This document shows positions 42,126 to 49,416 of a DNA stretch of 64,000 nt, piece after piece. A model generated the notes under the pieces. It was not told the origin of the DNA. It ran no database searches and saw only the letters and a list, made by a program, of their open reading frames with translations. The translations under genes were made by a program, and so were the position numbers. Location of the stretch: positions 1 through 64,000 of the forward strand of contig NZ_WLZY01000013.1 of assembly GCF_010122465.1 (NCBI RefSeq), given 5' to 3'. The stretch's first letter is position 1, and every line of letters begins with the position of its first letter. This DNA comes from Phytoactinopolyspora mesophila (GTDB taxonomy: Bacteria > Actinomycetota > Actinomycetes > Jiangellales > Jiangellaceae).

Positions 42126-42197
42126 TGGGCCCCCCGGGACTCGAACCCGGAACCTACGGATTAAAAGTCCGCAGCTCTGCCATTGAGCTAGAGGCCC
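42126..42197 (-). tRNA. tRNA-Lys (UUU anticodon)
   Basis: A 72-nt cloverleaf is complete on the minus strand. The acceptor GGGCCTC pairs with GGGGCCC (one G-T), with a D-arm GCTC/GAGC. The anticodon stem GCGGA/TCCGT encloses loop CTTTTAA, giving anticodon TTT. The T-arm is CCGGG-TTCGAGT-CCCGG and the discriminator is A. CCA is not encoded. It is a possible integration point for the AbiE patch, but no attachment-site duplicate is visible in the window. Confidence 0.95.
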
Positions 42198-42566
42198 CGA
42201 AGAGACAGGCTACCTGAGCCCGCGCCTCCCGAAACAACCGAGGAGGCCCGGAGCCGCGGGACCGCCTGCGTGAACCACCCACCGGATGCTGGATTCCTGC
42301 TGCGGACGAGGGCGTTGACCGCGGCACACCGCTCAGTGGCCGCCTCCGGCCCCCAACGGCCGTCTCCGAAAGCTCAGCGTCCTTCTTCGGCGCATCCGCC
42401 AAAGAATCGGCATCACTTCTCATGCGACTTCCGCTCACGGGCATTTTGACACCGTTCGCACGCGAGTTTAGCCCGCTCGCAACACGGCCCACACATTTCC
42501 CTATGACAGTCGAATTCTCTGCAATATCTTCATCGCACCCCCGGACCCGCGGCAGAGAGGACACCC
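42198..42566. other. Intergenic region between tRNA-Lys and the amidohydrolase gene
   Basis: These 369 bp hold no supported gene. The left part must carry the tRNA promoter (minus strand), and the right part, less GC-rich, the promoter of the exported amidohydrolase. I see no clear -35/-10 pair and no strong repeat. Confidence 0.5.
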
Positions 42567-45500
42567 ATGGCCCACCATGCGGACAAGGACGCCGCCGTTC
42601 AGTCGGACCATCCGGACTCGGAGATCACGATGCCACGGCTCCGGCGACGCCGTGTCTTGCAAGCGGCGGCGCTGGGCGCATCAGCGGCGGCACTGCCCGA
42701 TGTGTTCCGCCAACCCCCGGCCACAGCCGCACCGTCCGCCCATGAGGATCAAGCCGTCCTGCGAGAAGGCACCAACATGATGGTCGCGGCCTCACCCGAC
42801 GGACAATGGCTGGCCATCGACCTGGCGGTTTCCATCTGGGTGGTGCCAGTCCAGGGAGGCACGGCGCACCGGCTGACCGATGACGAACAAGATGCGACCC
42901 GGCCCGCGTGGTCGCCGGCTGGCGAGTTGATCGCTTTCCAGTCATACCGCGACGGCAACTTCCACCTCTGGACGGTCCGTCCTGACGGCAGCGAACTGAC
43001 CCAGCACACCTCTGGCCGCTTCGACCACCGCGAACCCGCTTGGTTTCCCGATGGAACAACACTGGCCTTTTCGTCCGACCGGGCCGCAACCGGAACATAC
43101 GGGATATTCCGCCTCGATCTGGCCTCTGGCGAAATCGAACCGATCACCGACGACATTGGCGAGAAGGGCGAACCGGCCGTGTCCCCCGACGGTGAGCGGG
43201 TGGCGTTCACCGTCGATGCGGCCCGGGTGGATGAGGTGATTCTCGCCACCGGACAACAGCGCACCATCATTCCGGAAACGGACACGAGCCAGCTTTTCGG
43301 TCCGGCCTACTCGCCTGACTCGTCGCGGTTGGCCTATGTCCGCCTCAGCGGTGCGCATAGCGACCTGATGGTGGACGAACGTCAGCTCACCCAGGGCGAC
43401 GACGTCTTCTGCCTGCCGGTCAGCTGGACAGGCGAGAACGAGGTCACCTACACGGCGGACGGCCACATCCAGCGTCGCTCGCTCGGGGACGATACCAGCG
43501 AGGTCACCGACTTCGAGGCGACCGTTCCGGTCGTGACCCGCCGGCCGGAACCAGCGCCACTCGATCTCGAGTCGACCGGGCAGCGGCAGGTACTCGGCAT
43601 CGCCAGCCCCGTAGCTTCTCCTGACGGCAAGAGCATCGCCTTCCGGGCCCTCAACGCGCTGTGGCTGGCCAATGTCCAGAATTCGAGCAGCCCGCGGAAA
43701 CTGGTGAGCGACGGCTACTTCAATTCCGATCCGGATTTCTCCCCGGACGGGCAGCGCCTCATATATGCCAGTGATCGTGCCGGCGAGGCGGACTTGTGGT
43801 TGCACGATCTCGGAACCGGTGAAGACATCCGGCTCACCGCGCTGCCCGGAGCTCAGACCGCGCCACGTTTCTCACCCAACGGCAGACAGGTGGCGTTTCA
43901 AGACGAGAACGGAGTGGGCTACGTCCTCGACCTCGATACCGAGGATCTGCGTGCGGCCACTCCCGCCCTGTTCCAGCCAGGCCGGATCAGCTGGTCAGCC
44001 GACGGAAAGACGCTTGTGCTCGCCGCCGTGAAGCCGTCCACCGGGCGCTTCCGGGAAGGGACCAGCCAGCTCCTCTATGTCGACGTGGCGACCGGCGACC
44101 TAGAGTACGTCGAACCCCTGCCGTTCCGGTCGCTGGCGACTCGCGGCGACGACGGTCCGGTCTTCTCGCGCGACGGCCGCCACCTCGCATTCGTGGTGGA
44201 GAGCCGCCTCTACGTCGTGCCGGTCGACGGCAGGGGACGTTTCCTCGACGAGCCCGAACCGATCACCCGTGAGGTCACCGACTCACCCGTGTGGCTCGAC
44301 GACCAGACCCTGCTCTACCTCAACAACGGCCGCCCACGCCGGGTCCGGCTGAACGGCCAGCGACTCGAAACGCACAAGATCAACCTCCGGTATCGCCGGG
44401 CACGGCTGCGCCAGCCCAAGCGAATCCACGCCGGCCGATTGTGGGACGGCACAACAGAAGAGCTGCGCAGCGACGTCGACATCATCATCGATGGTTCCGG
44501 AATCGCCGACATCCGCTCGCACGAGCCAGGGCGGCCGGCTGACGTGGACGCCTCGGACCTCACCGTCATACCGGGCCTGATAGACGCCCACAACCACTGG
44601 CATTTGCGTGGCCGCGCGTGGGGTGCCCGGCAAGGTCGGCTCTGGCTCGCCTACGGCATCACGACGACCCGCTCCCCAGGGGACCCCGTCTATCAGTTGG
44701 TGGAGACCCGCGAGGCGCTCGTAGCCGGCGAGCTGGTGGGCCCTCGGTTGTTCGGCACCGGGGAAGCGATCGACGGCTCCCGCATCTACTACAACTTCAT
44801 GCGCCCCACGCTGTCGCACCGGCAGCTCAAACGCGAGATCGACCGGGCGGCGGGCCTTGGCTACGACATGGTCAAGACGTATGTGCGGCTTCCGGTCCAC
44901 TACCAGCGCCGCGCCGTGGAGATGGCGCACGAACTCGGCATACCGCTCTCGTCGCACTATCTTTATCCCGCGCAAAACCTCGGGATGGACGGCATGGAGC
45001 ACACCGGCGCCACCAATCGCCTGGGCTACTCGCACACAGTCAGCCGTTTGGGCCGGGCATATCAAGACGCGATCACGCTGTTCGCCCGGTCCGGCATGTC
45101 AATCACGCCGACGTTGTTCACCTCCACGCCGGTCCACGCCGACGACCCGTCACTCGTCGAGGATCGCCGCACCCGGGTGCTCTTCACCTCGTGGGAGTAC
45201 CAATGGTTGCTCGAACGGGTGGAAGCCGCTGCCGGCCCGGAGGGCGAGGCGACTCGTGCCCGGCTCGCGGGCAACGTCGACATGCTCCTACGAATCCAGC
45301 GGGAAGGCGGGTTCGTCATCGCCGGGACTGACGCACCGCTGGACAACATGGCGATCTCTTTCCACGCGAACCTTCGGGCGATGGTCGACGGCGGCTTCAC
45401 ACCCTACGAAGCGCTTGTGACCGCCACGGCGAACCCGGCCCGCTGGATGGGGGCGGACGGGCGGCTGGGTGTTGTCGCGTCCGGAGCACAGGCCGACCTG

Positions 45501-45767
45501 ACCTTCATCAATGGCGATCCGTTGAGCGACATCCGTGCGGTCGCCGACGTCGAGATGACCATGGTGGCCGGGCAATTGTTCACCGTTGACGACCTGCTCG
45601 CCCCCTACGACGACGACACGCTGGCCAATGCCAGAGCAAGCTCCGCGCCAGAAGTCGACGCCGACGCAGGCGTCATACCCGAATGGCAACTCGGAGACCA
45701 CCAGCATGACCGGAACTTCTGGTGGCATGAACCCGAATGGTTGCACCGCCAGTGCTGTGAAGGCTGA
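42567..45767 (+). CDS. Tat-exported TolB-like beta-propeller amidohydrolase
   Basis: This is a 1066-aa enzyme with a twin-arginine signal (RRRRVLQAAALGASAAALP, about 26-44). The middle (about 70-590) is a WD40-like PD40/TolB propeller with repeated SPDG-x-x-(I/L)-AF units. The C-terminal amidohydrolase (about 630-1035) has the metal motif DAHNHWH (about 673-679), the carboxylated-Lys site MVKTYVRLP (about 768), SSHYLYP (about 797) and the metal Asp in GTDAPLDN (about 920). It is full length for this two-part family, seen in actinobacteria and Bacteroidetes. The hydrolysed bond is unknown (peptide, imide or carbamate). The start follows GAGAGGACACCC. Confidence 0.9.
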   Translation: MAHHADKDAAVQSDHPDSEITMPRLRRRRVLQAAALGASAAALPDVFRQPPATAAPSAHEDQAVLREGTNMMVAASPDGQWLAIDLAVSIWVVPVQGGTAHRLTDDEQDATRPAWSPAGELIAFQSYRDGNFHLWTVRPDGSELTQHTSGRFDHREPAWFPDGTTLAFSSDRAATGTYGIFRLDLASGEIEPITDDIGEKGEPAVSPDGERVAFTVDAARVDEVILATGQQRTIIPETDTSQLFGPAYSPDSSRLAYVRLSGAHSDLMVDERQLTQGDDVFCLPVSWTGENEVTYTADGHIQRRSLGDDTSEVTDFEATVPVVTRRPEPAPLDLESTGQRQVLGIASPVASPDGKSIAFRALNALWLANVQNSSSPRKLVSDGYFNSDPDFSPDGQRLIYASDRAGEADLWLHDLGTGEDIRLTALPGAQTAPRFSPNGRQVAFQDENGVGYVLDLDTEDLRAATPALFQPGRISWSADGKTLVLAAVKPSTGRFREGTSQLLYVDVATGDLEYVEPLPFRSLATRGDDGPVFSRDGRHLAFVVESRLYVVPVDGRGRFLDEPEPITREVTDSPVWLDDQTLLYLNNGRPRRVRLNGQRLETHKINLRYRRARLRQPKRIHAGRLWDGTTEELRSDVDIIIDGSGIADIRSHEPGRPADVDASDLTVIPGLIDAHNHWHLRGRAWGARQGRLWLAYGITTTRSPGDPVYQLVETREALVAGELVGPRLFGTGEAIDGSRIYYNFMRPTLSHRQLKREIDRAAGLGYDMVKTYVRLPVHYQRRAVEMAHELGIPLSSHYLYPAQNLGMDGMEHTGATNRLGYSHTVSRLGRAYQDAITLFARSGMSITPTLFTSTPVHADDPSLVEDRRTRVLFTSWEYQWLLERVEAAAGPEGEATRARLAGNVDMLLRIQREGGFVIAGTDAPLDNMAISFHANLRAMVDGGFTPYEALVTATANPARWMGADGRLGVVASGAQADLTFINGDPLSDIRAVADVEMTMVAGQLFTVDDLLAPYDDDTLANARASSAPEVDADAGVIPEWQLGDHQHDRNFWWHEPEWLHRQCCEG

Positions 45768-45793
45768 CCCACAGCACAGGTAGCGTTGGCAAT

Positions 45794-46552
45794 ATGCCTG
45801 TCCACTGGCTGGTCGCCTTCATCGACCGACCGGAAGCATCGTTCGCCGCGGCCACTGATTTCTGGCTCGAGGTCACTGGCTCCACCCTGTCCAGCTTCCG
45901 TGGCGAACACAAGGAGTTCGCGACCATCCTGCCGCCAGAAGGAGATGCCTACCTGCGAGTGCAACGTGTCACCGACGGGCCGGGCGGCAGCCATCTCGAC
46001 CTGCTGGTCGATGACATGACCGCGATGGCTGCGCACGCTCAGCGCCTCGGAGCACGGCCGGTCCGGGAACTGGCCGACGTGATCGTGATGCACTCACCCG
46101 CGGGTTTCGCATTCTGCCTGGCGAGCCACAACGCAGAATCGTCCCGCCCGGGCCCCGTGTCATTAGGCGCAGGTCCGCACACCATCGTCGACCAACTGTG
46201 TATTGATGTGCCGCGCACCCGCTTCGAGAGCGAGTGCGCCTTCTGGACCGAGCTCACCGGCTGGCCGCTTCGCCCCGGCAGCCGTCCGGAGTTCTCCTAC
46301 CTTGAGCGGCCACCGGCGATGCCCCTCCGACTACTACTCCAACGCACCGACATCGCCGCGCCGGGCGCCCGGGCACTCGCGCACCTCGATCTCGCGTGCG
46401 ACGACGCCACGGCGGCAGCAGCCGTCCACGAGGAACTCGGTGCCGAGGTACTCGCTCGGCACGAGCATTGGATCACGATGAAAGATCCCGCTGGTGTCGC
46501 CTACTGCCTCACCCGGCGCAATCCGGACACCGGACGACTCACCAGTCCCTGA
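45794..46552 (+). CDS. VOC (glyoxalase/bleomycin-resistance-like) protein with two modules
   Basis: This 252-aa protein has two vicinal-oxygen-chelate modules (about 1-120 and 130-240). Each is a pair of beta-alpha-beta units (HLDLLVDDM...VMHSPAGFAFCL and HLDLACDD...ITMKDPAGVAYCL). VOC proteins chelate a metal and act on or sequester small molecules; the ligand is not predictable. It follows the amidohydrolase by 26 bp on the same strand, so the two may be co-transcribed. Confidence 0.85.
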   Translation: MPVHWLVAFIDRPEASFAAATDFWLEVTGSTLSSFRGEHKEFATILPPEGDAYLRVQRVTDGPGGSHLDLLVDDMTAMAAHAQRLGARPVRELADVIVMHSPAGFAFCLASHNAESSRPGPVSLGAGPHTIVDQLCIDVPRTRFESECAFWTELTGWPLRPGSRPEFSYLERPPAMPLRLLLQRTDIAAPGARALAHLDLACDDATAAAAVHEELGAEVLARHEHWITMKDPAGVAYCLTRRNPDTGRLTSP

Positions 46553-46692
46553 GCACCATGTGCGCCCCGAGAGACGCGGGTCCCGGATGATCAGGTCACT
46601 GGACCGATGCTGAACCCGGCAGGCAGCCGGCTCGGAAGGTCCGGGAACGAGAGAAACTGACCTCCATTCAATTCGATGCAATCTTGCACTAG

Positions 46693-46714
46693 TATGTAGT
46701 ACATGTACTACATA
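46693..46714 (+). promoter_or_regulatory. 22-bp perfect palindromic operator before the ABC exporter
   Basis: The palindrome has the half-site TATGTAGTACA and its complement, centred between 46703 and 46704. A -10-like TAGTAT (46690-46695) overlaps its left edge. The ATGTA...TACAT form recalls PadR or GntR/YtrA sites. No such regulator is encoded next to the operon; only an XRE-type protein is. Confidence 0.75.
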
Positions 46715-46752
46715 CCTTCGCACGATGACAACGACACTCGAGGGGCTCGACA

Positions 46753-47721
46753 GTGGTAGGCGACATCCGAGCCGACCTCGACGCGGGACCGCAGTCTGCT
46801 ACCCACTCCGCCGTCGTCGAGGTTCGTGACCTGCACATGCGCTACGGCACAAAGGACGTGCTCAGCGGCGTCGAATTCAGCGTGTCTCGCGGCGAGGTCG
46901 TGGCCCTACTCGGACCCAACGGGGCCGGCAAAACCACGACCATCGAAATCCTCGAAGGTTTCCGGGCCAGATCCGGGGGCCACGTCAGCGTGCTGGGCAC
47001 CGACCCGGCGCATGGCAGCGAACATTGGCGAGCGCGCTTGGGTATCGTGCTGCAGTCCTGGCGTGACCACGGCCGGTGGAAGGTCAAGGATCTGCTCCAC
47101 CACCTGGGTCGCTACTACGGTCCATACTCGACGTCCGGCCGGCAGCGTCCCATCCCCACCGAGCAGTTGATCGACATGGTGGGCCTTGGTGAGCAACAAG
47201 AGCAGAAGATCAGCAAACTGTCCGGAGGCCAACGGCGCCGCCTCGACGTCGCGATCGGCATCGTCGGCCGGCCCGAGTTGCTGTTCCTGGACGAGCCGAC
47301 CGCCGGGCTGGACCCGCATGCCCGCCGTGAGTTCCACGACCTGGTGCATCAGCTGTCCGACATGGAGGAGACCACCATCTTGCTCACGACTCATGACCTC
47401 AGCGAAGCCGAGAAGCTGGCCGACCGGATCCTCATCCTCGCCGGACACCGGATCATCGCTGACGGCAGCGCAGAGCAGCTTGCCCGGCAGGTCTCTAACC
47501 AGGCCGAGGTGCGCTGGAGCCAGGCCGGACAGTTCTATGTTCACTCGACCGACGACGCCACGACGTTCGTCCGCCAACTGTTCCACCAGCACGGCGATCA
47601 GATTGGCGACCTCGAGGTCCGGCGAGCCAGCCTGGAGGACACCTATTTGAGCATGGTGCACCGGATCGAGACCGGTCACGACGACGCCGCAGTCACCACG
47701 CTGGAGGGGGCGCCGCGATGA
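46753..47721 (+). CDS. ABC-2 exporter ATP-binding protein
   Basis: This is a 322-aa ATPase. Walker A is GPNGAGKTTT, the signature is LSGGQRRRLDVAIGIVG, Walker B is LLFLDEPTAGLD, and the switch His is in LLTTHD. A C-terminal extension of about 90 residues follows, as in daunorubicin- or YadG-like exporters. It powers export with the membrane protein encoded next (4-bp overlap). The GTG start lies 38 bp after the palindromic operator. Transport of a drug, lipid or peptide is possible. Confidence 0.92.
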   Translation: MVGDIRADLDAGPQSATHSAVVEVRDLHMRYGTKDVLSGVEFSVSRGEVVALLGPNGAGKTTTIEILEGFRARSGGHVSVLGTDPAHGSEHWRARLGIVLQSWRDHGRWKVKDLLHHLGRYYGPYSTSGRQRPIPTEQLIDMVGLGEQQEQKISKLSGGQRRRLDVAIGIVGRPELLFLDEPTAGLDPHARREFHDLVHQLSDMEETTILLTTHDLSEAEKLADRILILAGHRIIADGSAEQLARQVSNQAEVRWSQAGQFYVHSTDDATTFVRQLFHQHGDQIGDLEVRRASLEDTYLSMVHRIETGHDDAAVTTLEGAPR

Positions 47722-48572
47722 ACTCCACCGCATACGCAGCCCGGCTCGGGCTCAGCCGGGGTTGGATGGAATTCAGGATCAGCCTGCGAAGCATGGACGA
47801 GGTCGGCTTCAAACTGACGTTCGCGGCCTCGTTCGCGCTGGTCCTGTACTTCCAGCGGGACTCGACTGTCGCTGGCACGACGCAGTCCCTGGCCAGCGTG
47901 GTGTTGCCGAGCATAATCGGCATGATGGTCATGGCTGGAAGCATGCTCGGCGCCGCAGCGGTTCTCTCGGTCGAACGCGAGGACGGCACTCTTCTGCGGG
48001 CCAAGGCCATCCCCAACGGCATGGTCGGGTACTTCGCCGCGAAGACTACCGCTACCAGCCTGGACACGGTCATCAGTGTCGTGGTGATCCTGGGCGCGGG
48101 CCTGATCTTCGTGCCGGAGTTGCTCTCCACACGTCTCACCGGGTGGCTGGCGCTGCTCGGCATTGTGGTCCTGGGCCTGCTCGCCACCCTGCCATGGGGA
48201 GCGATGGTCGGTGCGTCGGTCAAGAATCCGCAAAGCGCCTTTGGGCTGGTCATGCTCCCCGTCGGGGGTCTCGCCGCGATCTCCGGCATCTTCTATCCGA
48301 TTACGGCGCTGGCCGGCTGGGTGCAGAGCGTCGCGCAGGTCTTCCCCGTCTACTGGCTCGGGCACGGCATGCGATGGGCGCTCCTGCCGGATTCAGCGGC
48401 CGCGGCTGAGATCGGCGGCTCGTGGCGGCCGCTGGAAGCCATGGCCGTGCTGCTGGCGTGGGCCGTCGTCGGGTTGCTCGTCGTTCCCCCTGTCCTTCGC
48501 CGTATGGCGCGCAGGGAGTCCGGTTCAGCGGTTGCCGAGCGCCGCCACCAAGCGATGCAGCGCTACGGCTGA
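47718..48572 (+). CDS. ABC-2 exporter membrane protein
   Basis: This 284-aa protein has about six transmembrane helices of the ABC-2 type. It starts with a long first cytoplasmic segment, then FAASFALVLYF and further hydrophobic segments such as VVLPSIIGMMVMAGSMLGAA and FGLVMLPVGGLAAISGIFYPI. The end is basic and soluble. It overlaps the ATPase gene (ATGA) and pairs with it. A small XRE regulator follows 15 bp later. Confidence 0.9.
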   Translation: MNSTAYAARLGLSRGWMEFRISLRSMDEVGFKLTFAASFALVLYFQRDSTVAGTTQSLASVVLPSIIGMMVMAGSMLGAAAVLSVEREDGTLLRAKAIPNGMVGYFAAKTTATSLDTVISVVVILGAGLIFVPELLSTRLTGWLALLGIVVLGLLATLPWGAMVGASVKNPQSAFGLVMLPVGGLAAISGIFYPITALAGWVQSVAQVFPVYWLGHGMRWALLPDSAAAAEIGGSWRPLEAMAVLLAWAVVGLLVVPPVLRRMARRESGSAVAERRHQAMQRYG

Positions 48573-48587
48573 GATGATGGGCATCCG

Positions 48588-48881
48588 ATGAGTGAGACCG
48601 TCTACAACAGGATCGCGATGCTCCGCGCTGAGCGGCGTATCTCGCGCCGTGAGCTGGCTGATGCGCTCGGGGTTCATTATCAGACCGTGGGTTACCTCGA
48701 GCGGGGCGAGTACAGCCCGAGCCTGTATCTCGCCCTGAAAATCGCCGAGTACTTCGAGGTCCCGGTCGAGGTGATCTTCTCCACCACCGAGTTCCCCCGG
48801 CTCGGGACCACCGAACACGCAGCCGCGGCCGGACCCTCAAGCCCCGCTGAACCCCTGAACTCCACCGAACGCTCCGCCTAG
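48588..48881 (+). CDS. XRE/Cro-type small transcriptional regulator
   Basis: This 97-aa protein consists mainly of an HTH_3 domain: YNRIAMLRAERRISRRELADALGVHYQTVGYLERGEYSPSLYLALKIAEYFEVPVEVIF. It belongs to the short regulators often found with ABC-2 exporters. A low-complexity tail (AAAAGPSSPAEPLNSTERSA) ends it. It may control the operon it belongs to, but the operator form (ATGTA/TACAT palindrome) is not typical of XRE sites. Confidence 0.88.
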   Translation: MSETVYNRIAMLRAERRISRRELADALGVHYQTVGYLERGEYSPSLYLALKIAEYFEVPVEVIFSTTEFPRLGTTEHAAAAGPSSPAEPLNSTERSA

Positions 48882-48952
48882 CCCGGCCACCAACCAGCCC
48901 GCCAACCAGCCCCAGCCAGCCCGCACTTCGCCATTCCTCACCCCTCTTCTCA

Positions 48953-49346
48953 GTGATCGTTGGCGGTTGACTTATGTGGGGGTGGACGTACGGCCTCAAC
49001 GATGTCGTCTACGTGACGTCCACCTGTGAACCGCGCGTCGTCGCTTCAATGCCGGCCCGGCGCTTCACCGACGACAACGCCGGACTGGCGGTCGCCATCG
49101 GGGCCGGTCTACCACCCCGGCCCCGACGGCGACGTGCGGCTCCGCCCGGGCTCTGCGCCTGCTCAGGCGCAGAGCACCTCGCGTGATCGAGCTCGGCCCT
49201 TCGATGTCACATCGATCTCAGACAGGTGGTGACCTGCGGAAAGTCACAGAGGTCAGCCGGACCCCCAGATAACATTCCTGCTGCAGACCCACGACAGCAA
49301 GCCGCCCATGATCACCAGGCAGCAGCAGTCAACCGCCAACGATCAC
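48953..49346. mobile_element. 394-bp element with 20-bp perfect terminal inverted repeats (MITE candidate)
   Basis: Ends are GTGATCGTTGGCGGTTGACT (48953-48972) and its exact complement (49327-49346). The interior carries a near-central hairpin with 12-bp arms (49150-49175) and an 8-bp GTGGACGT/ACGTCCAC pair (48982-49023). No transposase and no credible gene is inside. No target-site duplication is seen next to the ends. It occupies most of the gap between the XRE gene and the GH30 gene. Confidence 0.65.
49150..49175. repeat. Perfect hairpin inside the 394-bp element
   Basis: Arms GCTCTGCGCCTG and CAGGCGCAGAGC are 12 bp with a 2-base centre. It lies within 13 bp of the middle of the element. 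There is no T-run, so it is probably structural rather than a terminator. Confidence 0.65.
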
Positions 49347-49348
49347 CG

Positions 49349-49378
49349 AAGGGGGAGGGCGGTGTTGCCCTCCCCCTT
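49349..49378 (-). terminator. Strong hairpin terminator of the GH30 operon
   Basis: AAGGGGGAGGGC pairs perfectly with GCCCTCCCCCTT across a 6-base loop. It lies 39 bp past the GH30 stop on the minus strand, and one end abuts the 394-bp element. Confidence 0.85.
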
Positions 49379-49416
49379 AGCCGGCGGAGATCAGCGGCGG
49401 GTGTGAGCGGCGTGGG

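Noticed and set aside
42126-42197. Integration attachment site at tRNA-Lys
   Set aside because: I found no second copy of the tRNA 3' end in the window and no integrase, so an att site is not claimed.
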